Source: Acidobacteriota bacterium
Lineage (GTDB): Bacteria; Acidobacteriota; Vicinamibacteria; Vicinamibacterales; UBA2999
DNA: 64,000 nucleotides
Direction of reading: 5' to 3'
NCBI GenBank assembly: GCA_030650395.1
Contig: JAUSDY010000074.1
Location: 113,926-177,925 of the forward strand
Part shown: positions 7,556 through 15,302 of the stretch, in pieces
Numbering within the stretch: the first letter of the stretch is position 1
Layout of the letters: every line of letters begins with the position of its first letter
Program-made: the position numbers and the translations under genes
The notes under the pieces: generated by a model
Database searches by the model: none
Seen by the model: only the letters and a program-made list of their open reading frames with translations
What the model was told of the DNA's origin: nothing

Positions 7556-8751
7556 CGGCGGACCTTTCGCATCGCGCGCCCGGCGTGCAACCCGATCCAC
7601 ATCATGAAGCACGACACTACGGCGGCGATCAGCATGCCGCGCCAGAACTGCGCCGCGTCCGCCTCACGGTACACAAACACGTTGCGGGCCAGCGCTGATC
7701 GGGCCGGCGTGCTGAAGTCGACGTAGCCGGAGCCGAAGAACCAGTTGCGCGCCGAGGGCGTCAGCATGAACGTGGCGAACGGCCATTGCACGGCAACAAA
7801 GACCGCCAAGAAGGCCAACCCGGCCACCAGCGCGCGGACGATCGGCCGCCATCCGCCGGTTCGCTGAAGAATCAAATCCGTCACGAATGCGGGAACGATG
7901 ATCAGCAGTGGGAATTCCCATGGAATGAAGTGGGTCACCTGTTGATGCACCGGACCGAGCTTTGGCGATGCCGGGAACAGCGGCAGGATCCACAGGAACG
8001 CGAGCGCGAACGCGCTATAGATGCCCGCCATGATCGTGCTCGCCCAGCGCCGCTCCGACGCGATGGTCAGCGCCGCCAGGATCGCCGGCGTCCCGATGGC
8101 GACGGCGATGAAGAAGCGCGCGTTGTGTTGATCCGACTTGCTGATGGATTCGAGCTTGATCAGCAGCGACTCGCAGAGCACGGTGCCGCCCACGTACAGA
8201 AACAGGCGTTCGAGCGCCGGTCGCAAGCGTGCCTGGGCGCGGTTCATGAACGCCGCCAGCAGCATCACCGTGCCGAGCTGGATGCCGAAGAACCCCGCGG
8301 TGAGCACCATGTGCGGCGGGCTGATGATCCGGACGTCGAGGCCATACGCGTTGTGCCACCAGTCGTCGAACGGCGCCGACGACAGCATGGCGACGCCGCC
8401 CCAGGCCGCGATGAACGCGCCCAGGGGACCCGACAGCCCCCAGATGCGCACGCTGACGTCTTTCAGCGGGGCCTTCCGGCCAAACGTGGTCGTGAAAATC
8501 AGGTAGCCGGAGGAGATGCCGGCGAGGATGCCGCAGGCATAGATCGCCATGTGCGGCGCCGACCAGAACGAGTCGCGGCCGATCGAGCGGTGCCACGAGA
8601 TGTCCCAGTAGCCGCCCACGTACGCGGAAGTGACGGCGAGGGCGGAGCACCAGAGGTACCACGGAACGCCCGCGCGACTTGTCTCGCCGTAGCCGGCCGG
8701 CGACGGCGGGGGCTCGGTCCCAGGATCAGCAGTCGCGGTGGCGAGGGACAT
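7552..8751 (-). CDS. Polytopic membrane protein with conserved His motifs, unknown function
   Basis: About 399 residues from the ATG at 8751 (MSLATATADPG); an ATG at 8766 is an alternative. Roughly ten hydrophobic segments. Polar motifs are recurrent: DISWHRSIGRDSFWSAPHM, DDWWHNAYGLDVRIISPPHM. The paired W-H-x(n)-P-P-H-M arrangement is suggestive of metal or heme ligation in the membrane. The gene is translationally coupled to the His-rich exported protein downstream. The first residues contain a REP-like repeat in frame (SPAGYGETSRAG). No named family is recognised. Confidence 0.6.
   Translation of the reverse strand: MSLATATADPGTEPPPSPAGYGETSRAGVPWYLWCSALAVTSAYVGGYWDISWHRSIGRDSFWSAPHMAIYACGILAGISSGYLIFTTTFGRKAPLKDVSVRIWGLSGPLGAFIAAWGGVAMLSSAPFDDWWHNAYGLDVRIISPPHMVLTAGFFGIQLGTVMLLAAFMNRAQARLRPALERLFLYVGGTVLCESLLIKLESISKSDQHNARFFIAVAIGTPAILAALTIASERRWASTIMAGIYSAFALAFLWILPLFPASPKLGPVHQQVTHFIPWEFPLLIIVPAFVTDLILQRTGGWRPIVRALVAGLAFLAVFVAVQWPFATFMLTPSARNWFFGSGYVDFSTPARSALARNVFVYREADAAQFWRGMLIAAVVSCFMMWIGLHAGRAMRKVRR
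8679..8711. repeat. REP-like repeat, GTCTCGCCGTAGC family
   Basis: CTTGTCTCGCCGTAGCCGGCCGGCGACGGCGGG contains the imperfect palindrome GCCGTAGCCGG/CCGGCGACGGC. The same AGCTACGGCGAGAC core occurs near 58.7 kb. It lies in frame near the N-terminus of the membrane protein gene. Confidence 0.5.
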
Positions 8752-8807
8752 GGGCAAGGCTACCATTGCCCCGGAGCCGATCGTCTTCTGGGTCCCAGGG
8801 GTGGTTG

Positions 8808-10076
8808 ATGTTGAGTATTCCCGAGCTGGTTGTGTTCGTCGTCCTGGCGTTCTTTCTGCTCTTGCCGATCTACTGGGACTGGCGCTTGATCCGCGTCCTC
8901 TGGCACCATTCCGTCCGCCCCATTGTGCTGCCAACGTATCTGCCACGTGCCACGGCTCTGCTCTCCCTCCGCGGCGCCGATCCTTCACTGATTGACTGCC
9001 TCAGCGGGTTGCTGAATCAGGATTATCCGCAGTATGCCGTCTGCATCATCGTCGATAGTGCAGCCGATCCTGCGTGGGAAGAGGTGCAACGCATCCTGGC
9101 GCGGGGACACCCCGCCAACGTGCAGGTTCGTGTCGCCGTGCTGGCCGAGCACCGGGAAACGTGCAGCCTGAAACTGAGCGGTACCCTTCAAGCCATCGCC
9201 GGCCTGGACGAACAGATCGAAGTGCTGGCGCTCATCGACGCCGATGTCATTCCGGCACGCAACTGGTTGCGCAGTCTGGTTGAGCCTCTGCACGATCCTT
9301 GCGTCGGGGCGACGACGAGCTTTCCTTGGTACGCGCCGACGGACACCAGTTGGGGCACCCTGGTGCGCTACGTCTGGATGGCCGCCGCCGTCACGCAAAT
9401 GTTCTCCTTCCGGATTGCCTGGGCCGGTTCGCTGGCGTTCCATGCCAGGGTGTTCCGTCACCCCAGGGCGCTGGAGCGCTGGTCGCACAGCTTTTCCGAG
9501 GATACGGGTACGTTCGGCCTGGTGCGCGAACTGGGTCTGGCGTTGCGTTTTGTGCCGGAGGTCATGGCAGTGAATCCGGAGAGCATCGATCTGCGGAGTT
9601 GTTATACCTTCATTCGCCGGCAATTATTCGTCACCCGCTTTCAGCATGTTTGGTGGACGCCTCTCTGGATGCTCAATGTTGGAATCATCGCTGCCTTCCT
9701 GGGCGCGTGCGGGCTCCTGGCGGCGGGACTGTGGGCCGAAGACTGGACCTGGGTCATTGGCGCCGCAAGCTTGCTGGGGGCATACTCGTTGGCGTGGCTG
9801 CTGGCCTTGTTAGGCGCGGACAAGTGCATTCGCCGGATCGTGCGCCGGCAGCGTGCGGACGTTCCGGCCTTTCCACTGTCCTGGAAGTGCTTGCTGGCAG
9901 GTCCGCTCACGCTGGGCATGCACTTCGGCTGCCTGATCGCGGCGCTACGGTTGAAGGAGATTGCCTGGCGCGGCATCAGGTATGACATCTACGGGCCACA
10001 TCAACTTCGGATGCTGGGATATCAGCCGTACCGGCCTGCTGATTCTGTCAGTCAGACGGGGCAATCCATCTTGTGA
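8808..10076 (+). CDS. Membrane-anchored family 2 glycosyltransferase
   Basis: About 422 residues from the ATG at 8808, which has a good AGGGG ribosome site; the ORF-track start at 8679 is too far upstream. An N-terminal helix (LVVFVVLAFFLLLPI) is followed by a GT-A fold: SLRGADPSLIDCLSGLLNQD, the DxD-type metal site LIDADVIPARNW, and an acidic/E-D region (SFSEDTGTFG). A late QLFVTRFQHVWW segment resembles the Q/RxxRW acceptor motif of processive or ceramide-type GT2 enzymes. Three C-terminal helices follow. It would transfer a sugar at the cytoplasmic face of the membrane. It is 63 bp upstream of the radical SAM gene and convergent with the PKS operon, so a glycosylated lipid or polyketide is a reasonable inference. 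Confidence 0.75.
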   Translation: MLSIPELVVFVVLAFFLLLPIYWDWRLIRVLWHHSVRPIVLPTYLPRATALLSLRGADPSLIDCLSGLLNQDYPQYAVCIIVDSAADPAWEEVQRILARGHPANVQVRVAVLAEHRETCSLKLSGTLQAIAGLDEQIEVLALIDADVIPARNWLRSLVEPLHDPCVGATTSFPWYAPTDTSWGTLVRYVWMAAAVTQMFSFRIAWAGSLAFHARVFRHPRALERWSHSFSEDTGTFGLVRELGLALRFVPEVMAVNPESIDLRSCYTFIRRQLFVTRFQHVWWTPLWMLNVGIIAAFLGACGLLAAGLWAEDWTWVIGAASLLGAYSLAWLLALLGADKCIRRIVRRQRADVPAFPLSWKCLLAGPLTLGMHFGCLIAALRLKEIAWRGIRYDIYGPHQLRMLGYQPYRPADSVSQTGQSIL

Positions 10077-10096
10077 GCCTTCCGCCAGATAGGGAA
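10060..10096. repeat. Cluster-end repeat A1 (end of glycosyltransferase gene)
   Basis: 37 nt spanning the last codons and stop of the glycosyltransferase gene. It matches 13125-13161 at 34 of 37 positions. See the paired repeat at 11691-11711/13185-13205. Confidence 0.8.
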
Positions 10097-10139
10097 CACT
10101 TGTGGTCTACTGAGCTCTCAGGGACAAAGGGAAAGGACC

Positions 10140-11684
10140 ATGCCTGCCAAGAAGCTAAGGGTCGTGCTGATCAAGCCCAGCAAGTACGAGCCCGCTCATC
10201 GAGGGGGGTACGTGCAGCGGTTTCGAAAAGGCTTCATGCCCAACAGCACGCTTCCTTTTATCCGAAGCATGACGCCCGACGAGTTTGACGGAATCCCGCT
10301 CGAGGTATTCGCGATCGACGAGTATGTGCAGACCGACCTTGACTACCTCGAGCTTCTGAAAAAGGCCGACTGTCCTGTGCTCCTGGCCCTGGTGGGCACG
10401 CAGAGCCACCAGTTCCAACGGGCGCTCGATCTCGCGCTCTTTGCGAAGAGCCGCGGCGTGGACCACTGCATCATCGGCGGCCCGCACCCCATGACCTGTG
10501 ACACGACACAGCTGCACGGGCGCGGCGTCAGCTTTGCGCTGGCCGAGGCGGAGCTGATCTGGCCCTCTATTCTCCACGATGCGGTGCAGGGCGAATTGCG
10601 GCCGGTCTATGGCCAGAGCGAGCGCTGGCAACGGGAGCTTGATTCACCGGTCCTGATTCCTCCCAGCCGCAGAGAGTTGCGCCGCCACGTGGTGCCCATG
10701 CTCGGGATCTATCCGGCTCGTGGCTGCCCGTACACCTGCAATTTCTGCTCGGTGATAAAAATTGCGGGGCACAAGGTCCGGAGCCAGACGATCGCGACCA
10801 CCATTGAAAGCCTGCGTGCGGCCAAGCAGGCAGGTGTGAAAATGATCATGTTCACCTCCGATAACTTCAACAAGTATCCGGAGGCGAAGGCGTTGCTTCA
10901 GGCGATGATTGACGAGAAGGTCCAGCTACCCTTCTTCGTACAATGCGACGTACAGATAACGAAAGACGAGGCGTTGGTTGAGCTTCTTGGAAGAGCGGGA
11001 TGCTTTCAGATATTCGTCGGGGTCGAGTCGTTCGATCGCGCGATCCTCAAAGCTGCGAAGAAATTTCAGAACAAGCCTGAAACGTACGGCGAGATCGTCA
11101 GACTCTGTGAGGCGCACGGCATCACGTCGCATTTTTCGAACATCATCGGGTTTCCTGAACAGGACGAAGCCATGATCCTGGAGCATCTCAGCGTCCTCCG
11201 CAAGATGCGGCCGCTGTTTGCCTCCTTCTATATACTCGGGCCGATTCCGGGCTCTGAGCAGTACGATGACTTCTTGCGTGAGGGACTGATCACGGAAAAC
11301 AATCTGGACCGTTTTGATACCGTGTCCTGCGTGTGGCGGCATCCCCGGCTCAGTGAATCAGAGCTGGAGGATCTCTGGCGCCGGTGCTATCGGGAATTCT
11401 TTACCGTGCGGGACATCGCGAGCAAGCACCTCAACCCCGCATGGCGGCATCTATCGTTATTCCTTCACATGATCGATATCGGGGCGAGTATCTTTTCACG
11501 CTTCAGCGCCAGGCGGGGGATCCATCCCATGTCGGGTGGGATCGGCCAAGTGGGTGTCGATGCTGTGTCCGATTACATCGGGTTGCGGAGGGCGTTCTGC
11601 GGCAGTGACCTGCTCCCCCTGCCGGCGAGCCTCTCTCTCTCGCAGGCCGACGAAGCGTTCAATCGGCAAGCCAGAGCACACTGA
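10140..11684 (+). CDS. B12-binding-type radical SAM enzyme
   Basis: 514 residues; start has AAAGGA three bases upstream. The N-terminal region (about 1-180) has a Rossmann-like segment with DLDYLELLKKADCPVLLALVG and IIGGPHP, as in the cobalamin-binding domains of class B radical SAM enzymes. The radical SAM core follows, with CPYTCNFC binding the 4Fe-4S cluster and a TIM-barrel rest (GVESFDRAILKAAKKF, NIIGFPEQDEAMI). Family members catalyse C-methylation or other C-H chemistry on lipids and natural products. It is downstream of the membrane glycosyltransferase and near the PKS, so a tailoring role is likely but the substrate is unknown. Confidence 0.8.
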   Translation: MPAKKLRVVLIKPSKYEPAHRGGYVQRFRKGFMPNSTLPFIRSMTPDEFDGIPLEVFAIDEYVQTDLDYLELLKKADCPVLLALVGTQSHQFQRALDLALFAKSRGVDHCIIGGPHPMTCDTTQLHGRGVSFALAEAELIWPSILHDAVQGELRPVYGQSERWQRELDSPVLIPPSRRELRRHVVPMLGIYPARGCPYTCNFCSVIKIAGHKVRSQTIATTIESLRAAKQAGVKMIMFTSDNFNKYPEAKALLQAMIDEKVQLPFFVQCDVQITKDEALVELLGRAGCFQIFVGVESFDRAILKAAKKFQNKPETYGEIVRLCEAHGITSHFSNIIGFPEQDEAMILEHLSVLRKMRPLFASFYILGPIPGSEQYDDFLREGLITENNLDRFDTVSCVWRHPRLSESELEDLWRRCYREFFTVRDIASKHLNPAWRHLSLFLHMIDIGASIFSRFSARRGIHPMSGGIGQVGVDAVSDYIGLRRAFCGSDLLPLPASLSLSQADEAFNRQARAH

Positions 11685-11690
11685 CGTTAG

Positions 11691-11711
11691 GGTTGCAGTC
11701 CCTCTTGCCAG
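11691..11711. repeat. Cluster-end repeat A2 (remnant of methyltransferase 3' end)
   Basis: 21 nt matching 13185-13205 at 20 positions. On the minus strand it reads WQEGLQP then a stop, closely like the WREGLQP end of the methyltransferase at 13181. It therefore looks like the last codons of a second, otherwise lost methyltransferase copy. Confidence 0.7.
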
Positions 11712-11761
11712 GCTATTAACCGAGCGGTTCAGGCCCGAATAGCAGGCGCGTCTGGGCATCC

Positions 11762-12379
11762 TTAGGGATGCCAGCCATAGCGAATGTCGCGACGGACGTT
11801 GGACACCGCCTGTTCGGCGTTGAAGGTCCAGTACTTGTCACCATGACGCCGAATCACATCTCGTGCCGCGAGCGCCAGAGGCAGCGCGCGCTTCGGCCGC
11901 CGAAGTTCGCGAAGGACAATCGCCATATTCACCTGCAATCGCGCTGCCCAAAGCGGATCTCCGTTCATCTCGAACGCTCGGCTGGCCTCGCGGTACGCGC
12001 GAAGTGCCAGCGGATTACGGCCCGTCATACCGAGGAGCGAACCGTAGTTCAGCAGAGTCTTTGCTAGGGCAGCAAGGTTGCCCTGTTTGCGCAAAGCCCT
12101 GAGAGCCTTCTCGTAGAGGGGTTCCGCTACCTTGTATCGTCCACGCTTTTGCAAGACGACGGCTCGGTTCATCTGAGCCAGTGCCTCGTTCTCGCGATCG
12201 CCAATGCTCGTTGAGAGCGCCTCCGCGCGCCGTAGTGCATCCTCCGCCTCTTGGCTAAGTCTAGTTGCTCTCTTGCGCAGCAAAGCGGCGTGCAATCGTT
12301 CTATGGTGGCCCGATCTCCTGGCGACAGAGTACGTACTGGTGCCGCGGTACGGACCATTCCTCGATAGAGATGCTCCAT
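11762..12379 (-). CDS. TPR-repeat protein, probably truncated at the 5' end
   Basis: 205 residues made of tetratricopeptide repeats: EALAQMNRAVVLQKRGRYKVAEPLYEKAL, LAALAKTLLNYGSLLGMTGRNPLALRAYREA and LWAARLQVNMAIVLRELRRPKRALPLA. These form a helical protein-interaction scaffold. The frame stays open and protein-like for about 19 codons upstream of the ATG (GDKWELQRMEHLYRG), then hits a TGA, so the original N-terminus may be lost to a frameshift. GC content is lower than in the neighbours. No partner domain is visible. Confidence 0.6.
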   Translation of the reverse strand: MEHLYRGMVRTAAPVRTLSPGDRATIERLHAALLRKRATRLSQEAEDALRRAEALSTSIGDRENEALAQMNRAVVLQKRGRYKVAEPLYEKALRALRKQGNLAALAKTLLNYGSLLGMTGRNPLALRAYREASRAFEMNGDPLWAARLQVNMAIVLRELRRPKRALPLALAARDVIRRHGDKYWTFNAEQAVSNVRRDIRYGWHP

Positions 12380-13124
12380 TCTCTGGAGTTCCCACTTGTC
12401 GCCAAGCAGCCGAATGCGTCGGCTACCAGACGGTGCTCAAGCGTCAGGAAACCGCGAAGTTCTGGGCGATAGCATCCCGAGTGCAGGCTTTCGTCTCCTC
12501 CAAGGACGACCGTTTGCGCGTCGTCGTTCCCACAAGGAAAGAAGGCGAGCTTCTTCTCGAGCTGCTGTCCCAGGTCGTCGACAAGTTGGACCAGGCGATC
12601 GAGGAAGGCCGGCTGGAGATCGTCACCCGTTCGACGGAAGCAAGACTGGTCGCAGAAGGGCAGGTTGCTCCCACAATTCTTCCCGGCCCAAGAACCAACA
12701 GGGACAGACATCTCGACGTGTTTGCATCGAAACGGATTGACGAGTTTGCGTATCCATACGAGGCTCAGGTCGAGATCGCAGCGCAGGGGCGACTGTATGA
12801 GCGTTGGTCAAGAACCGTCACCGACGACAACCGCGTGAGGTTTCTCGCCCCACTTGGCTTCGCTCCGTCGCCTTCGGCGACCTCGCGGGACTGCGAGACG
12901 CGCCCTCGTATTGCCGTAGAAACAACGGAGGGTCACGCTGTAAAGCTGGTGCGCGAGTCTGAAACGTCGAGCGACCTCGACATTGATTCGCTCGCCGATG
13001 GCGTCGGGGCACGGGACTCTGAGGAGGAATCGTCATTCCGTGAGGCCGGCTCGAACCTGGACATCGGTAGTCGTCAGCGTCTGCAGGCCAACCTGAATAA
13101 TCTCGTGCAACCCCTTCCTGGCGC
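12380..13124. other. Stretch without a confident gene; lower GC
   Basis: Two mirror-image open frames cover most of this stretch: a plus frame (part of the 386-aa ORF; for example DDRLRVVVPTRKEGELLLELL) and an opposing minus frame (LDRLVQLVDDLGQQLEKKLAFF). Rough codon-position GC does not separate them, and neither has a recognised motif or convincing start. The plus frame reads through into the 3' part of the methyltransferase locus, so its end at 13425 is not natural. The short palindrome GTCGCCTTCGGCGAC is near 12870. The segment is probably an inserted or degraded block between the two halves of the biosynthetic locus. Confidence 0.4.
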
Positions 13125-13205
13125 GGCAATCCATCTTGTGAGCCTTCCGCATGATAGAGAAAATTGGCGGCTGCACCGCGTCATGGTTGCAGTCCCTCTC
13201 GCCAG
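13125..13205. repeat. Cluster-end repeat copy B (glycosyltransferase end plus methyltransferase end)
   Basis: 13125-13161 matches 10060-10096 (34/37) and reads ARQSIL-stop in the glycosyltransferase frame, against TGQSIL-stop in the intact gene. 13185-13205 matches 11691-11711 (20/21). In copy B only 23 nt separate the two parts, whereas in copy A they are separated by the radical SAM gene. Confidence 0.75.
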
Positions 13206-14119
13206 CGGCGATCGGGCGGGGTCAGAAGGCCAGCCAGAATGGTGTAAGGTTTGCTCCAGAAGCGTCCGCCCCAAAACACCATGCCAGCACCGCGCAACAT
13301 GGTCTGCCACGGCCAGCGGTTTCGCGTGCGTGCGGCGTCGGGACTGGTTTTCGCCAGCACCAGCGGGTCCCAGCACAGCCGGCCGTCCTCGAGTACGAAC
13401 CCATGCCGTCCGTACAGCCGCTTGATGGCCCCACTGTATTTCTTCCGATTGCTGTTCAGGTGCGTCACAAAGCGGCCCGCGGTCAGGTAAAACGGCGCAT
13501 GCACCACGAGTTTCCCTGCCGGCCGCAAATAGCTGGCGAACTGGGCAACCATCTCCTCCGGGGCATGGACATGCTCCAGAACATCCAGGCAAACCACGGC
13601 ATCGAATTGTCCAGGTGTCAGCTCGCGGGCATCCTGGATCATGCGCACCGGACATTGCAGATGCTCAAAGACGCGCCGGGCAAATGCACAGTTCAGTTCC
13701 GAGACCTCGAAATAGGTGACATCGAAACCGCGCTGCGCCAGGAACACGCTATCGAAGCCGGGGCCGTCTCCGAAGGTCAGAATGGTCCGCGGCCGATCCG
13801 GGCACCGGTCGAGGTAATCGCCCACCCATTGACGCATCGCAAGTTTCTTTGGGTTCCGGTTCCAGACAACTGAATCGTAAAGAAACGAGTCGGTCTGCTC
13901 ATAGAACCGCATCAACGCCTCGTTCCATTCGTTGCGAATGATGCCGGACTGGCGAACCTCCTGGTCCACGTTATGGCCCAGGCGCAGCTCCTCGTGATAG
14001 AGGCGCTGACGTACCTTCTCGACCGGTTGGCGGGTGACCTCGGCAATGAGGTCCACCAACTGGCGGTTGTCTCCGAGCGGATGGACCAGCGGAGATTGAG
14101 GAGACATCCCGTGCGTCAT
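13181..14119 (-). CDS. Class I SAM-dependent methyltransferase
   Basis: About 312 residues from the ATG at 14119, 14 bp after the stop of the reductase gene; ATG 14107 is an alternative. Motif I is TILTFGDGPGFDSVFLAQRG (degenerate but recognisable GxGxG), then TYFEVSE as the acidic end of strand 2, and FDAVVCLDVLEHVHAPEEMV, typical of UbiG/methyltransf_11/23 enzymes. It is the last gene of the PKS operon and would methylate an oxygen or carbon of the product. The C-terminal codons are the sequence duplicated at 11691. Confidence 0.75.
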   Translation of the reverse strand: MTHGMSPQSPLVHPLGDNRQLVDLIAEVTRQPVEKVRQRLYHEELRLGHNVDQEVRQSGIIRNEWNEALMRFYEQTDSFLYDSVVWNRNPKKLAMRQWVGDYLDRCPDRPRTILTFGDGPGFDSVFLAQRGFDVTYFEVSELNCAFARRVFEHLQCPVRMIQDARELTPGQFDAVVCLDVLEHVHAPEEMVAQFASYLRPAGKLVVHAPFYLTAGRFVTHLNSNRKKYSGAIKRLYGRHGFVLEDGRLCWDPLVLAKTSPDAARTRNRWPWQTMLRGAGMVFWGGRFWSKPYTILAGLLTPPDRRWREGLQP

Positions 14120-14133
14120 GGTTTGGAAGCTAG

Positions 14134-15282
14134 CTAGCTCTTCACGATCTCCTGTAGCACGTCGCCGCCGATACTGCCCGTCCTGCCCCAGTTGTCGCGG
14201 ATCGCAAAATCGATGAGCCGGTGCATGCACTCACGGTCGATCGTGGGGCAGGGCAAGTCCGGGACGGCCGCGAGGGTGTTGGTGCAATCGAAGCGTGGCT
14301 CCTCGGCCCAGTAAGGCTGATAGCGCGATACATACGCGTAGAACATCTTTTCCAGCGTGTTCAGTTCGCCTTGCTTGAGAGCATCCGGTCCGGCAAATGT
14401 GGGACCGGAGTAGTTGAGGTAGTCGGAGACGACGTCCTCGATTTCTCGTGCGGTCACGCAGTGTTTGGGGGCGAGATGGTAGGTTCGTCCGTGCAGCTCG
14501 GGGTTAAGGAAAATGCGCGCCATCACTGCGGACACCCAGTCCACGGGGACGAAATTGCGCGGCTCATCACCGGTGAGATTGATGCGCATTGGCTCGTACA
14601 TGCTGCCATCGGGTTGGAGCTTCAGGTGCTGGCGGAACAGCCAGATAAACTGGAGGTAGGTGTACAGTCCGTGATAGCTCACGGTATATCCCGTGCGCGA
14701 ATCGCCGACGATGATCGCCGGCCGGTACACGGTCACGCGGTCGAGAAAGGGCGCCGACCGCACCAGCTTCTCCGCCTCACATTTACTGTGTTCGTAGTCG
14801 TTGCGAAACTCCTGGCCGCGGTCCAGCTCCTGCTCACGGACGAGACCTGCGCGTTGGCCACAGACATAAGCCGTTGACACGTGGTGGAAGTCGCGGAGGC
14901 CGACCGCCTTGCAAAACTCGACGAGGTTGCATGTGCCCGTGAAGTTCGAGAGCCAGGGTTCGCCGGCTCGGTCGGCTCCGACGAAGGTCAAACTGGCCGC
15001 ATTGTGAAGCACGCTGCCGCAGTTCTGCGCCACCCAGTTACGTGCCTCCTCGTTGAGGCCAAGCCCTTCCTGGGTGAGATCGCCTTCAAGACACACGGGA
15101 CGGGCCAGCGGTTGCCCCAGTTCGCGCTCCCAATGTGCGAGGATACGTGCCAGCCGTTGCCGTCCGGATTCTCCGCCGTGAGGACGGATCACGACCACGA
15201 GCCTGGTTCCAGCCTGAAGCAAGTCGCGCACCAGGTACTGCCCGACCAGACCGGTCGCACCGGTTAGCAAAACACGCTTCAA
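14134..15282 (-). CDS. Thioester-reductase-like SDR (NAD(P)-binding, male-sterility family)
   Basis: 382 residues with a TTG start preceded by a good AGGTGATGGA ribosome site, 20 bp after the PKS stop. N-terminal VLLTGATGLVGQYLVRDLL is the extended-SDR nucleotide site. The catalytic residues HVSTAYVCG and YEHSKCEAEKLV give the Tyr-x3-Lys (YEHSK) pair, and VYRPAIIVGDSRTG is typical of the NAD_binding_4/Lys2-type reductase family. Such enzymes release acyl chains from carrier proteins as aldehydes or alcohols or reduce fatty acyl thioesters. The PKS lacks a thioesterase, so this enzyme is the natural candidate for reductive release. Confidence 0.8.
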   Translation of the reverse strand: MKRVLLTGATGLVGQYLVRDLLQAGTRLVVVIRPHGGESGRQRLARILAHWERELGQPLARPVCLEGDLTQEGLGLNEEARNWVAQNCGSVLHNAASLTFVGADRAGEPWLSNFTGTCNLVEFCKAVGLRDFHHVSTAYVCGQRAGLVREQELDRGQEFRNDYEHSKCEAEKLVRSAPFLDRVTVYRPAIIVGDSRTGYTVSYHGLYTYLQFIWLFRQHLKLQPDGSMYEPMRINLTGDEPRNFVPVDWVSAVMARIFLNPELHGRTYHLAPKHCVTAREIEDVVSDYLNYSGPTFAGPDALKQGELNTLEKMFYAYVSRYQPYWAEEPRFDCTNTLAAVPDLPCPTIDRECMHRLIDFAIRDNWGRTGSIGGDVLQEIVKS

Positions 15283-15302
15283 TCCATCACCTCGAGGTTC
15301 TG

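Noticed and set aside
8808-11684. HpnI/HpnJ hopanoid tailoring pair
   Set aside because: The glycosyltransferase-radical SAM order is similar, but no other hopanoid genes are present and the radical SAM sequence does not show features I would associate with HpnJ. Proximity to the PKS suggests another pathway.
12265-13425. A complete 386-aa plus-strand gene
   Set aside because: Its first part is antisense to the TPR gene and its last part antisense to the methyltransferase; only the middle could be coding, and that is undecided.
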